Below are positions 16,878-26,177 of a stretch of DNA of 36,449 nucleotides, one piece after another. The DNA lies in NCBI GenBank assembly GCA_021846965.1, contig JAJZWA010000037.1, positions 1 to 36,449 of the forward strand. Reading direction: 5' to 3'. The stretch's first letter is position 1. Each line of letters opens with the position of its first letter. The notes beneath the pieces are model-generated. The model saw nothing but the letters and a program-made list of their open reading frames with translations, had not been told where the DNA came from and ran no database searches. Position numbers and translations under genes: made by a program. This DNA comes from Pseudomonadota bacterium (GTDB lineage: Bacteria; Pseudomonadota; Gammaproteobacteria; Burkholderiales; Burkholderiaceae_C).

Positions 16878-16895
16878 GGCGCTTCGGGCAGCTCC

Positions 16896-16914
16896 GGCGC
16901 GCCTCGGGCGCGCC
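16896..16914. repeat. Hairpin between convergent FHA gene and pyk
   Basis: GGCGCGCC occurs twice (16896-16903, 16907-16914) three bases apart. Because the octamer is its own reverse complement, the two copies can form a tight hairpin on either strand. It sits between the stops of two convergent genes and may act as a bidirectional termination or stability element, although no T-run follows. Confidence 0.4.
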
Positions 16915-16934
16915 TCGCATCGGTGGCGGCGACC

Positions 16935-18365
16935 TCAGCCGCCCACCCGCATCACCTTGAGCATGTTCGTGCCGCCCGGGGCGCCGATGGGCTCGCCGCA
17001 GGTGATGGCGTAGCTGTCGCCGTGCGCCAGCACCCCGATCTCGCACAGGCGCTGCTCGGCCTGGCGCAGGGCCTCGTCGCGCTCGCTGGAGAACACCATG
17101 TGCAGCGCGCGCACGTTGCGGTACAGCGCCATGCGCCGCACCGAAGCCTGGCGGGGTGACAGCGCGATGATGGGCATGCGCACGCGGTGCCGGCTCATCC
17201 ACAGCGCGGTGGAGCCCGATTCGGTCAATGCGGTGATGGCGCGGCAGCCCAGGTGGTGCGCGGTGAACAGCGCGGCCATGGCAATGGACTGGTCGATGCG
17301 CGTGAAGGTCTGGCCGATGAAATCGGCCTCCAGCTTGAGTTCCTCGAAGCTCTCGGCTTCCACGCAGATGCTGGCCATGGCCTCGACGGTCTCGACCGGA
17401 TAGCGGCCCGCCGCGGATTCGGCCGACAGCATCACCGCATCGCTGCCGTCGAGCACGGCGTTGGCCACGTCGGACACCTCGGCGCGCGTGGGCACGGCGT
17501 TGGAGATCATCGACTCCATCATCTGCGTGGCGGTGATGACCAGGCGGTCGAGTTCGCGCGCGCGCCGGATCATGCGCTTTTGCAGCGCGGGAACCGCGGC
17601 GTTGCCCACTTCCACGGCCAGGTCGCCGCGCGCGACCATGATGCCGTCGGAGGCCATCAGGATCTCGTCCAGGTGGGGGATGGCCTCGGCGCGTTCGATC
17701 TTGGCGATCAGGCCGGGGCGATGGCCGTAGGCCTCGCCGGCCACGTTGGCCAGCTGGCGCGCCATTTCCATGTCGGTGGCGCTTTTCGGGAAGGACACCG
17801 CCACGTAGTCGGCCTGGAAGGCCATGGCGGTGCGGATGTCGTCCATGTCCTTGGCCGTCAGCGCGGGCGCCGTCAGGCCGCCGCCCTGCTTGTTGATGCC
17901 CTTGTTGTTCGACAGCTCGCCGCCCACCACCACGGTGGTGATGATGCGGGTGCCCTGCACCGCGTCCACCGTCAGCACGAGCAGGCCGTCGTTGAGCAGC
18001 AGGCGGTCGCCGGGGCGCACGTCGCGGGGCAGGTCCTTGTAGTCCAGGCCCACGCATTCGTCGTTGCCCAGCTCGCAGGATGCGTCGAGGGTGAAGCGCT
18101 GGCCGGGCTGCAGCTGGATCTTGCCGTTCTCGAAACGTCCGACACGGATCTTCGGGCCCTGGAGGTCGGCCATGATCGCCACCTCGCGGCCGCAGCGCGC
18201 CGCGGTCTCGCGCACCAGCGCCGCGCGGTCGATGTGGTCCTGCGCCTTGCCGTGGGAGAAGTTCAGGCGCACGACGTCGACCCCGGCGCGCAGCATGCGC
18301 TCGAGGATTTCCGGGGAGGAACTGGCGGGGCCGATGGTGGCGACGATCTTGGTGGCTCGGGACAT
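16935..18365 (-). CDS. pyk: Pyruvate kinase
   Basis: A 476-residue pyruvate kinase that makes pyruvate and ATP from phosphoenolpyruvate and ADP in glycolysis. The N-terminal KIVATIGPASSSPE, LNFSHG, the catalytic IAKIERAEAI and MVARGDLAVEVG segments, and the substrate-site ITATQMMESMI are present. The length (~476) and a C-terminal domain ending in GGTNMLKVMRVG fit the bacterial type II form. I use the ATG at 18365; a TTG nine bases earlier is also in frame. No obvious Shine-Dalgarno sequence is seen. The gene stands alone between the FHA gene (convergent) and the ligase gene (same strand, 139-base gap). Confidence 0.97.
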   Translation of the reverse strand: MSRATKIVATIGPASSSPEILERMLRAGVDVVRLNFSHGKAQDHIDRAALVRETAARCGREVAIMADLQGPKIRVGRFENGKIQLQPGQRFTLDASCELGNDECVGLDYKDLPRDVRPGDRLLLNDGLLVLTVDAVQGTRIITTVVVGGELSNNKGINKQGGGLTAPALTAKDMDDIRTAMAFQADYVAVSFPKSATDMEMARQLANVAGEAYGHRPGLIAKIERAEAIPHLDEILMASDGIMVARGDLAVEVGNAAVPALQKRMIRRARELDRLVITATQMMESMISNAVPTRAEVSDVANAVLDGSDAVMLSAESAAGRYPVETVEAMASICVEAESFEELKLEADFIGQTFTRIDQSIAMAALFTAHHLGCRAITALTESGSTALWMSRHRVRMPIIALSPRQASVRRMALYRNVRALHMVFSSERDEALRQAEQRLCEIGVLAHGDSYAITCGEPIGAPGGTNMLKVMRVGG

Positions 18366-18425
18366 GGCGGGCAAGAAGGTGGAAAAGGGCGGTCGCGCCG
18401 CGGCGCAGCGCCCGCGGTCGCAGTC

Positions 18426-18431
18426 AGTGTA
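18426..18431 (-). promoter_or_regulatory. Putative -10 element of pyk
   Basis: TACACT on the minus strand (5/6) lies about 60 bases before the pyk ATG. A recognisable -35 is not present. Confidence 0.3.
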
Positions 18432-18504
18432 GGCGCTCGCGAGGTCTCCCGGATGACACGGGCGCCGCCCGTGCCTCCGGCCTGAGGCCGCGAAGCGCTG
18501 CTGC

Positions 18505-20346
18505 CTATTTGCGCGGGACCTCGATGCGCCGGATCACCGGAGCATGTTGCAGCACGTCGAGGACTCGTGCCACCCCGGGGTTGCCCGCAAGCCCGGCCGC
18601 CTCGGCCAGCGGGCCGAAGTTGCGCGTGGTCTGCGGCGCGTACAGCCAGAAGGCGTGCGCGGTGTAGTGCGCCAGGTCCAGGGCCTCGCGCTCGCGCCCC
18701 AGGCGCAGCAGCACGATCATGCGCCGCGACAGCAGGCCGGGGTCGCCCCAGACATGGGAGGAGCGCTCCAGCAGGGCCAGTTCCTGCAGCAGGCGCGCGT
18801 GGTCGTCGTCGGGGGCGGGCAGGACGGAAGCGGCCTCGGGGAACTGCGCCAGCGGCAGGAAGAACCAGTCCTTGCGCATCGCCAGCTGCCGCAGGGCGAG
18901 GCCGGTGCTGGCGTCGGCGGCGAAGATCATCGAGGTGCGCACGTAATCGAGCTGCGCCTTCGCCGTCAAGGCCAGCGCGACACCCGCCGCCACCAGCATG
19001 GGAGCGCGTGCCACCCCGCGCGCGCCGGGCGCTTCGCGGGCGCCGGAGGCAGCCTCGGCCGCGCCTTCGGCCCAGCCCAGGAGGAAGGCGAAATCCAGCA
19101 GGAAATAGGCGTACCAGAGGGGATATTCGACCAGGCTGTGCAGCCCCAGGAAGGCCACCCCCAGCAGCGGGGCGAGCGCCGCGCGCCGGGCCTCGGCTCC
19201 CTGCGCGCGGCGCCGCCAGGCCCCGGACACGCGCCACAGCCAGCCCAGGCCCAGCGCCAGCGCGGGCAGGGTGCCGACGATGCCGGTCTCGGCCAGCAGT
19301 TCCAGCAGCAGGTCGTGCGCGTTGTCGATGTTCTCCAGCGGAAGGGGGTGCAGGTGCCCGGCCACCGAGGCCTGCTCCAGGCCCCAGCCGATCTGGCCCC
19401 AGCCCCAGCCGCGCACCGGATGCATGCGGAACACCTCCCAGGCGTCGCGCCAGATGATGGAGCGTGCGTTCACCGGCTGGTCGATCTGGCGCGACAGCGC
19501 GCTCAGGTAGCTGATCCAGCCCAGATGGCTGGCCAGGTGCAGCGCCGCCCACCAGGCCAGGTACAGCAGCGGCGCCGCCAGCAGCGCACCCATGCGCGCG
19601 TCGCGCCAGGGCCGGGGCCAGGCCAGCAGCACCAGCAGCGCCAGGATCAGCACGTGCACCGTGCCGGTGCGCGAGCCACTGACCACCAGCGCCCAGGCCA
19701 GCGCGGCGCTGGCCAGCCAGGTGAGCAGGGCGCGTCCGCGCGGCGCCAGCACCGCCAGTCCGACGTAGCCCAGCGCCACCGCGGTGGCGTAGTGGTTGGG
19801 CTGCCGCAGATTGCCGTACACGCGCCCGCTGCCCGGGTAGCTGATCAGGTCGAACACCCAGGCGGCATGCCCGGCCAGCCAGCGGCTGCCCGCGGGCGAC
19901 TGCCACATGGCGAACTGCGCCAGGCCCAGCGCCACCTGCAGCAGCGCCTGCAGCAGCAGGGCCCAGGCGGCCACCTCGATCCATCGCGTGCGCCCGGCCA
20001 GTCCGCGGGCAAGCGCCGCGATCAGTCCCGCCCCGAGCAGCAGCGCCACCGCGAGCCAGCCCTGGCCGGGATAGGCGAGCTGCCCGGACAGCGCCTGCAG
20101 GCCGATCACGGCGGCCAGCCCGGCGAACACCCAGGTGGACCATCCGGGGCGCGCACGTAGTCCCAGCCATGCCGCGCCCGCGGCCAGCAGGCCCCAGGCC
20201 CAGGCGGCGACGAACATCGAGCCCATTTTCGCGCTCGGACCCGGGTCCCAGGGCCAGATCAGGCCCAGGCCCAAGGCCGCCAGAAGCAGCGCGGCGGCCC
20301 AGGGGGGAATGTCGTCGGCAAGCTTCGGGGCGGATGGGAGATTCAT
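18505..20346 (-). CDS. PglL/Wzy-type O-oligosaccharyltransferase or O-antigen ligase family protein
   Basis: A 613-residue polytopic membrane protein with roughly a dozen helices in the first ~430 residues. It carries the periplasmic GNLRQPNHYATAVALGY motif typical of PglL-type ligases, the Wzy_C core (GSRTGTVHVLILAL, then FRMHPVRGWGWGQIGWG and NIDNAHDLLLELLAETG) and the HSLVEYPLWYAYFLLDFAF segment of the C-terminal Wzy_C_2 region. The last ~150 residues are soluble. Members move lipid-linked glycans onto pilins or other proteins, or onto lipid A core; sequence alone does not separate these, but the RQPNH motif and C-terminal region favour a protein ligase. Its ATG overlaps the stop of the upstream M48 protease gene (ATGA), so both are co-translated. 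No pilin gene is nearby. Confidence 0.8.
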   Translation of the reverse strand: MNLPSAPKLADDIPPWAAALLLAALGLGLIWPWDPGPSAKMGSMFVAAWAWGLLAAGAAWLGLRARPGWSTWVFAGLAAVIGLQALSGQLAYPGQGWLAVALLLGAGLIAALARGLAGRTRWIEVAAWALLLQALLQVALGLAQFAMWQSPAGSRWLAGHAAWVFDLISYPGSGRVYGNLRQPNHYATAVALGYVGLAVLAPRGRALLTWLASAALAWALVVSGSRTGTVHVLILALLVLLAWPRPWRDARMGALLAAPLLYLAWWAALHLASHLGWISYLSALSRQIDQPVNARSIIWRDAWEVFRMHPVRGWGWGQIGWGLEQASVAGHLHPLPLENIDNAHDLLLELLAETGIVGTLPALALGLGWLWRVSGAWRRRAQGAEARRAALAPLLGVAFLGLHSLVEYPLWYAYFLLDFAFLLGWAEGAAEAASGAREAPGARGVARAPMLVAAGVALALTAKAQLDYVRTSMIFAADASTGLALRQLAMRKDWFFLPLAQFPEAASVLPAPDDDHARLLQELALLERSSHVWGDPGLLSRRMIVLLRLGREREALDLAHYTAHAFWLYAPQTTRNFGPLAEAAGLAGNPGVARVLDVLQHAPVIRRIEVPRK

Positions 20347-21935
20347 TTGGGCAGCATCTTGTCCAGCGCTTTGTCCTGTTCGAGGCGTTGCTGCAGCGCG
20401 CGCAGCCGGGCATCGATGATCGAGGCCTCGAAATAGTCGGCCCCCGGCGTGCGCTGAGCGATGTGCAGCTGCAGCAGCGCGGCCTCCAGATTGCCGTCGA
20501 GGGCATAGGCCTCGGCGGTGGCCCGATGCTGGGCCGCGTTTTCTCCGCAGGCGGCATAGGCCTGCGCCAGCCAGGTCCACATCTGCTCGTCGTGCGGGTG
20601 CAGCACCGTCTGCTCGCGCAGGAAGTCGCGCGCCTGGGTGCGGGTGGACGGGCTCGCGAGCAGGGCGCGCGCCTGCAGATGCAGCACGGCGCGCGAAGCC
20701 GGCGCCGTCTTGCGCAGGCCCTGGGCGAGGGCCAGGGCTTCGGCGTTGCGATGATGGGCCAGCAGCAGGTCGCCTTGCAGGAGGTCCAGCGGCACGCGCT
20801 GCAAGGCGTCGAAGCCGGCGGCCAGTTGCTGCGAGCGTTGCAGCGCGGCCTCGGCCTGGTCCAGATCGCCGGCGCCCAGCCAGGCCATGGCGGCACAGTA
20901 GGCCCAGGCGGCGTGCTGCGCCGGCCAGCGCTCCGGGCGCCCGGGCTGCGGCTGTTCCATGCTGCGCGCGAGACGGCGCAGGTCCTGCGCGCGCGTGGGC
21001 TGCAGGCCGCGCGCTCGCGCGTTCATGAGCCAGAAGCTCAGCGTGGTGTCGGGAGGCAGCGGCGCATTGCCCCCGCGGGCCTCGGCGTCGGCGATGCGCT
21101 CGCTGGTCAGCGGGTGATCCTGCAGGAAGGCATAGACGTCGGAATCGTCCAGGCGCGACAGGCTTTGCAGGCGCTCGAGCATGCTCGCCATGGCCTGCGG
21201 CGGATAGCCGCTGGCGCGCAGCACGCTGGTGCCCACGCGGTCGGCGTCCCGCTCGTTGTTGCGCGAGAAGCGCAGCTCGCGGTCCATCGTTGCGGCCTGC
21301 CCCCCCATGATCAGGCCCTCCGCGGCCTGGCCGGAGCCGCCCGCGGCGGCCAGTACGCCCAGCACCAGCGAGCCGATGGACAGCGCGCTGTCGGCCCCGG
21401 CCCGCGCCAGGCGCTGCTCGACGTGGCGCTGGGTGATGTGCGACATCTCGTGCGCGAACACCGCCGCCACCTGGGCGCGGGCCTGCGCGTCCACGACCAT
21501 GCCCGTGTGCACGCCGATATGGCCCCCGGGCAGTGCGAAGGCGTTGAAGGTGGGGTCGCGCAGCAGGAACACCTCGAAGTGCCTGGGCGCCTCGGGCTCG
21601 GCGCTGGCCAGGGCGGCCTTGCGCAGGCTGTCGACGATGTCCTGCAGGTAATCGCGCAGCAGCACGTCGCGCAGGTAGCTGGGGTCCCGGCGCAGTTCGG
21701 CCATGATGCGCTCGCCCAGGCGCTGCTCGACGGCCGGGCTGAGCAGGCCCTGGCCGGCATCGCCCAGCGCCGGCAACTGGCTGATCGGCTCGCCGGCAAG
21801 CTCGGCGCGCGCCAGCGGCGCCAGCCCCAGGCCGGCGCAGGCGAGGCAGCGCAGCACGGCACGGCGCGAAGGGGTGTGTTGCCGGCACGCGGTCTGCGCG
21901 GCGGCGGGGGGAGGCTTGCGACGGCTGGGCGACAT
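20343..21935 (-). CDS. BepA-like periplasmic M48 metalloprotease with TPR domain
   Basis: A 530-residue exported protease. Residues ~22-44 are a signal sequence with a twin-arginine-like start (SRRAVLR, then ACAGLGLAPLARA). The M48 domain follows with zinc ligands H162 and H166 in AHEMSHITQRH and the third ligand E228 in NNERDADRVG. The final ~200 residues are alanine-rich TPR-like repeats. This order matches E. coli BepA (YfgC), which checks assembly of LptD and other outer-membrane proteins. The ATG at 21935 places the signal peptide correctly; an open frame upstream runs antisense-like into ptsI. It lies 49 bases after ptsI and overlaps the ligase gene, so envelope functions trail the PTS gene here. 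Confidence 0.85.
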   Translation of the reverse strand: MSPSRRKPPPAAAQTACRQHTPSRRAVLRCLACAGLGLAPLARAELAGEPISQLPALGDAGQGLLSPAVEQRLGERIMAELRRDPSYLRDVLLRDYLQDIVDSLRKAALASAEPEAPRHFEVFLLRDPTFNAFALPGGHIGVHTGMVVDAQARAQVAAVFAHEMSHITQRHVEQRLARAGADSALSIGSLVLGVLAAAGGSGQAAEGLIMGGQAATMDRELRFSRNNERDADRVGTSVLRASGYPPQAMASMLERLQSLSRLDDSDVYAFLQDHPLTSERIADAEARGGNAPLPPDTTLSFWLMNARARGLQPTRAQDLRRLARSMEQPQPGRPERWPAQHAAWAYCAAMAWLGAGDLDQAEAALQRSQQLAAGFDALQRVPLDLLQGDLLLAHHRNAEALALAQGLRKTAPASRAVLHLQARALLASPSTRTQARDFLREQTVLHPHDEQMWTWLAQAYAACGENAAQHRATAEAYALDGNLEAALLQLHIAQRTPGADYFEASIIDARLRALQQRLEQDKALDKMLPK

Positions 21936-21984
21936 GCGGCGGGGTGCTGCGCTTCGATGCTGGAGGGTTTCGTTGCCGGGGGAT

Positions 21985-23742
21985 TCAGCCTGCCAATGCG
22001 GCGAGCGCGCGCTCCTGGCCCTCGGGTTCGAGTTCGCCCAGGACGGCCTGTGCCAGCGGCGCCAGGCGCGAGCAGTCGGCGCGCAGGATCTCCTGCTTGA
22101 CCCGCAGGATCTGCGCCGGGTGCATGGAGAAGCTGCGCAGGCCCATGCCCAGCAGCAGCCGGGTGAGCTGCGGATCGCCGGCCATCTCCCCGCACACGCT
22201 GACGTGCACGGGGTGGCCTTTCCAGCTGTGCGCGGCATGGGCCAGGGAAATGGTCTGCGCCAGCAGCTGCAGCACCGCCGGATGCAGGGGGTCGTACAGA
22301 TCGGCCACGCTCTCGTCGGCACGGTCGATGGCCAGCGTGTACTGGACCAGATCGTTGGTGCCCACCGAGATGAAATCGAAGTGGCGCAGCAGCAGCGGCA
22401 GCATGAGCACCGCGCCGGGCACCTCGATCATCGCCCCCACCTCGACCGGGCCGGCCTCGACGCCCGCGGCGCGGAGCTCCGCCCGTGCCAGATCGAGTTG
22501 CACGAAGGTCTGACGCAGTTCCCGCGCGTGGGCCAGCATGGGGACCAGGATGCGCAGCGGGCCGAAGACCGCGGCGCGCAGCAGCGCGCGCAACTGCACC
22601 CGGAACATGGCCGGATCGGACAGGCTGTAGCGAATCGCGCGCAGCCCCAGGGCCGGGTTCAGATGGGTGAATTCGCCGTCGCGGTAATCCAGGTCGTCAT
22701 CCAGGGGCTTGTCGGCGCCGATGTCGATGGTGCGAATGGTCACCGGCTTGCCGCCCATGGACTGCACGACGCGGCGATAGGCCTCGAACTGCTCCTCCTC
22801 CCCGGGCAGGTTGCGGCCCCGGTTCATGAACAGGAATTCGGTGCGAAACAGGCCGATGCCGGCGGCACCGGCCGCCAGCGCGGTTTCGCAATCGTCGGGC
22901 AGCTCGATGTTGGCCAGCAGCTCGATGGCCTGCCCGTCGAGGGTGCGCGCCGGCGTATTGCGCAGGCGCAGCAGGCGCTGGCGCGACAGCTCGGACTCCT
23001 GCTTGCGCACCCGGTAATCATCGATGATGGCGGGGGAGGGGTCGACGATGAGCAACCCGTTGTCGCCGTCGATGATCACCCAGTCGTCCTGGCGGATCAG
23101 GCGGCTGGCATCGCGCGCGCCCACCACGGCCGGAATGTCCAGGCTGCGCGCGACGATGGCGGTGTGCGAGGTCTTGCCCCCGATGTCGGTGACGAAGCCA
23201 CGGAACACGCCCTGCTTGAACTGCATCATGTCGGCCGGGGCGATGTCGTGGGCCACCAGCACGAGGTCGTCGCCCCCGTGCACGCCGCCGGCCAGCCCCT
23301 GCGTGCCCTGCAGCGCCCGCAGCAGGCGCTCGACCACCTGCTCGACGTCGGCCTTGCGCTCGCGCAGGTAGCTGTCGTCCATGTCGTCGAAACTGCGGGC
23401 GATGACGTCGAGTTGCGCCGTCAGCGCCCATTCCGCGTTGTAGCGCCGGCGCCGGATCCAGCCGGCCGTCTCGCGACCGATCTGCGGGTCGTCGAGCAGC
23501 ATCATGTGCACGTCCATGAACGCCGCCAGCTCGGGCGGAGCGTCGGGCGGAAGCTCGGCCTGCAGGGTCTGCAGCTCGGCGCGCACGGCGCTGCGCGCCG
23601 CGCGCAGGCGGTTCACCTCGGCCTCCTCCTGGCCTGGATCGACGAAATAGTGCGCCACATCCAGTCGGGCCGAGGAAATGAGCACGGCGCGTCCCACGGC
23701 CACGCCGCGCGATACGGGGATACCAAACATCTGCAGGGCCAT
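21985..23742 (-). CDS. ptsI: Phosphoenolpyruvate-protein phosphotransferase (PTS enzyme I)
   Basis: A 585-residue enzyme I. It takes phosphate from PEP onto a histidine and passes it to HPr. The phosphohistidine is His193 in TDIGGKTSHTAIVARS; the PEP-binding C-terminal domain has GIGLFRTEFLFM, TIRTIDIGADKP, NPALGLRAIR, FISVGTNDLVQYTLAIDR and VCGEMAGD with the catalytic Cys. Only EIIA(Man)-like and HPr partners are in view, so the chain may be regulatory and not used for sugar uptake, as in many Betaproteobacteria. It is unusual that a two-component pair lies between ptsH and ptsI; the gap to the kinase gene is 63 bases. Confidence 0.96.
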   Translation of the reverse strand: MALQMFGIPVSRGVAVGRAVLISSARLDVAHYFVDPGQEEAEVNRLRAARSAVRAELQTLQAELPPDAPPELAAFMDVHMMLLDDPQIGRETAGWIRRRRYNAEWALTAQLDVIARSFDDMDDSYLRERKADVEQVVERLLRALQGTQGLAGGVHGGDDLVLVAHDIAPADMMQFKQGVFRGFVTDIGGKTSHTAIVARSLDIPAVVGARDASRLIRQDDWVIIDGDNGLLIVDPSPAIIDDYRVRKQESELSRQRLLRLRNTPARTLDGQAIELLANIELPDDCETALAAGAAGIGLFRTEFLFMNRGRNLPGEEEQFEAYRRVVQSMGGKPVTIRTIDIGADKPLDDDLDYRDGEFTHLNPALGLRAIRYSLSDPAMFRVQLRALLRAAVFGPLRILVPMLAHARELRQTFVQLDLARAELRAAGVEAGPVEVGAMIEVPGAVLMLPLLLRHFDFISVGTNDLVQYTLAIDRADESVADLYDPLHPAVLQLLAQTISLAHAAHSWKGHPVHVSVCGEMAGDPQLTRLLLGMGLRSFSMHPAQILRVKQEILRADCSRLAPLAQAVLGELEPEGQERALAALAG

Positions 23743-23805
23743 GCGCGCAATGGTACGTGGCCTCGCGCCGGATGGGCGGCGCTGGGAGCCAGGCTAACGC
23801 CGGCA

Positions 23806-24993
23806 CTACTCCCGCGCAACTCCGCCCGGGGAGGGCTCGCCTAACTCGGCCAGGTCGAGCACGAAGCAGGCTCCTCCGCCCGGGTTGGCCTGATAGTGGG
23901 CGTCGCCTCCGTGCAGGCGCGCGATGCGACGCACCAGCGCCAGGCCGAGCCCGCTGCCCTCGGTGCTGCCGCCGAGCCGCACGAAGGGCTCGAAAATGCG
24001 CTCGGCCTGGGCCAGCGGCACGCCGGGACCCTGGTCGCGCACGAAGATGCGCACCCCGCGGCGGCTGCGTTGCACCTCCAGCTGCGCGCCGTCGACGCCG
24101 GCGTGCTTGCGCGCATTGCTCAGCAGGTTGCGGATGGCGTGGCGCAGCAGGCGTTCATCGGCGCGCATGCGCACCCAGTCGCCGTGCGCCTCGATGTCCT
24201 CGCGCGAGGACTCCTCGGCGGCCACGGCCAGCACGTCGACTTCCTCGATCTGCAGCGCGTGGCTGGCGTCCGCGTCGAGGCGGCTGAACAGCAGGATGGA
24301 GCCGATCAGGCGGTCGAGTTCGGCCAGGTCGCGCCGCGCCTCGGCCAGCGCGTCGGCGCGCTGCGCGGCCGCCGCGGCGCCCGGAGCCCCGCGCTCGAGG
24401 GTCTCCAGGGTCATGCGCAGGCGCGCCAGCGGGGTGCGCAGCTCGTGCGAGGTGTAGGCCAGCAGGGACTTGTGGCTGCGCACCAGGGCCTCGATGCGCT
24501 CGGCCGCCTGGTTGAAGGCCACGGCGAGCGCGGCCACCTCGTCGCCTCCCTCGACCGCCACGCGCGAGCCCAGGTCCAGATTGCCCAGTGCCTGCACGCC
24601 GCGCTGCAGGCGCTGCAGACGCCGCGTCAGGCGATGCATCAGGGGCAGCGTGACGGCGCCCACGACGAGGGCGCTGAGCAGCGTGGTGCTCAGCGGGGAC
24701 AACAGCAGGTGGCGCCAGGGGGAGGGCTTGAGGCCGTACAGGTGGAAAAAGGCCTGCAGTAACTGCTTGCGCAGCTCGGCCTGCTGGGGATCGGAGAAGA
24801 ACACCATGTGCAGGACCAGCGCCGACACCAGCGACTGCGCCAGCAGCGCGCCCACCAGCGCCAGCGCGATGCGCGCGCCCAGGCGCGAGGGCGCGCCGCC
24901 GTCGGTCTCCCCGGGCGAGCGTGGGCGCTGCTCGGACGCGCTGGATTCCACGGAGGCCGCTTCGGCCTGTCCGGGCAGGGTCGGAGCGCTCAA
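23806..24993 (-). CDS. Sensor histidine kinase (HAMP-HisKA-HATPase)
   Basis: A 395-residue membrane kinase. A proline/serine-rich cytoplasmic N-tail (1-38) precedes TM1 (~41-64), a short periplasmic loop of about 35 residues and TM2 (~98-118). A HAMP linker follows, then the HisKA segment AYTSHELRTPLARLRM with the phospho-accepting His183, and the ATPase boxes NLLSNARKHA, FVRDQGPGVP and GSGLGLALVRRIARLHGG. The small periplasmic loop suggests sensing in the membrane or of a small cue. The start is a TTG at 24993 with AGGAGG eight bases before it; no nearby ATG fits. It is 19 bases downstream of its response-regulator gene, so they form an operon. Its ligand is unknown. Confidence 0.9.
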   Translation of the reverse strand: MSAPTLPGQAEAASVESSASEQRPRSPGETDGGAPSRLGARIALALVGALLAQSLVSALVLHMVFFSDPQQAELRKQLLQAFFHLYGLKPSPWRHLLLSPLSTTLLSALVVGAVTLPLMHRLTRRLQRLQRGVQALGNLDLGSRVAVEGGDEVAALAVAFNQAAERIEALVRSHKSLLAYTSHELRTPLARLRMTLETLERGAPGAAAAAQRADALAEARRDLAELDRLIGSILLFSRLDADASHALQIEEVDVLAVAAEESSREDIEAHGDWVRMRADERLLRHAIRNLLSNARKHAGVDGAQLEVQRSRRGVRIFVRDQGPGVPLAQAERIFEPFVRLGGSTEGSGLGLALVRRIARLHGGDAHYQANPGGGACFVLDLAELGEPSPGGVARE

Positions 24994-25012
24994 GGTACGA
25001 CCCTCCTGGCCA

Positions 25013-25768
25013 TCATTCCTGGCTGCGCGCGAACACGTAGCCGGCGCCGCGCAGGGTCAGGATGCGCCGCGGATGTCTCGGGTCGTCCTCGAGCACCGCG
25101 CGTATGCGGCTGACATGCACGTCGATCGAGCGGTCGTAGACCTCCTGCGCACCGCTGCTCTTGACGGCGTCCAGCAGGAATTCGCGCGACAGCACCCGCC
25201 CCGGGTGCCTCGCCAGGGCCAGCAGCAGATCGAACTGGTAGCCGGTGAGCTGGCGCAGTTCGCCGTCGATGCGCGCATGACGGGCCTGGGGGTCGATCTC
25301 CAGGCGTCCGAAACGCAGGATCTGCGTGCTGCCCGGCTGTCCCTGGCGCCTTCGCACGATGGCGCGCAGGCGGGCGAGAAGCTCGCGCGGCTCGAAGGGC
25401 TTGGCCAGGTAGTCGTCCGCGCCGAGTTCGAGCCCGATCACGCGGTCCAGCGGGTCCCCGCGCGCGCTCAGCACCAGCACCGGCAGGTCGTCGCCGCCAC
25501 CGCGCAGGCGTCGGCACAGATCCAGCCCGTCGCCATCGGGCAGCATCAGGTCGAGCACCACGGCGTCGAAGCCGGGGCCGTGGCGCGCGGCTTCCAGTTC
25601 CTGCTGCGCCAGCGCCAGCGTGGCCGAGCGCCGCACGGTCCAGCCGGCCTCGGAAAGGTACTGCTCGACCATGCGGCCCAGGCGAGCGTCGTCCTCGATC
25701 AGCAGCACGCGCTGGCGCAGTCCGGGGGAGAGCGGCGAGGCGGTGGTGGTAGTTGCGGTTTCGGACAT
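25013..25768 (-). CDS. OmpR-family response regulator
   Basis: A 251-residue regulator with a receiver domain and a winged-helix DNA-binding domain. The receiver has the acidic pair DD (26-27), the phospho-accepting Asp73 in AVVLDLMLPDGDG and Lys123 in LAKPFEPRELLARL. The C-terminal domain (~150-248) shows LTGYQFDLLLALARHPGRVLSREFLLD and the SIDVHVSRIRAVLEDDPRHPR and GAGYVFA elements of the OmpR/PhoB type. It is activated by the kinase gene that follows it. It lies 139 bases after ptsH on the same strand, so it may share the PTS transcript or have its own promoter in that gap. Its targets are not evident. Confidence 0.93.
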   Translation of the reverse strand: MSETATTTTASPLSPGLRQRVLLIEDDARLGRMVEQYLSEAGWTVRRSATLALAQQELEAARHGPGFDAVVLDLMLPDGDGLDLCRRLRGGGDDLPVLVLSARGDPLDRVIGLELGADDYLAKPFEPRELLARLRAIVRRRQGQPGSTQILRFGRLEIDPQARHARIDGELRQLTGYQFDLLLALARHPGRVLSREFLLDAVKSSGAQEVYDRSIDVHVSRIRAVLEDDPRHPRRILTLRGAGYVFARSQE

Positions 25769-25907
25769 GACTTGAGGCCGGACGGGAGCGGACGCTTCGA
25801 CGCAACTGGCATCATGCGATGCGCGCGTTGCCGGCGTGTTCGCGGGTGTGTCGAAGTATTGCGCAACTCAGGCCCCGGCGTTCGGCCTCCAACACCGCCG
25901 CGAAGGC

Positions 25908-26177
25908 TTATTCGCCTTCGCCGAACTTGTCGCGCACCAGCGCGTCGATGGCGGCCAGGGCCTGCTGGGCGTCGGCGCCCTCGGCTTCCAGCACCAGGCG
26001 CGTGCCCTGGCCGGCCGCCAGCATCATGACTCCCATGATGCTCTTGGCATTGACCCGGCGCGTGCCCTTGCTGAGCCAGACCTCGCTGTCGAATTCGGAG
26101 GCCAGCTTGGTCAGCTTGGCGGAGGCCCGGGCATGCAGCCCGAGCTTGTTGTCGATCAGGATGTCGAGTCGGGGCAT
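25908..26177 (-). CDS. ptsH: Phosphocarrier protein HPr
   Basis: An 89-residue HPr. His15, in NKLGLHARAS, receives phosphate from enzyme I, and Ser46, in NAKSIMGVMML, is the regulatory site phosphorylated by HPr kinase in bacteria that have HprK. The gene start overlaps the end of the EIIA gene by 22 bases, so the two are tightly coupled. It ends 139 bases before the response-regulator gene; ptsI follows only after the two-component pair. Confidence 0.96.
   Translation of the reverse strand: MPRLDILIDNKLGLHARASAKLTKLASEFDSEVWLSKGTRRVNAKSIMGVMMLAAGQGTRLVLEAEGADAQQALAAIDALVRDKFGEGE

Noticed and set aside
18505..21888. One giant 1127-codon protein covering the ligase and the protease region
   Set aside because: The ligase frame only happens to stay open upstream. 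The M48 protease in another frame has clear zinc motifs, and ATGA coupling at 20343-20346 marks the true ligase start.
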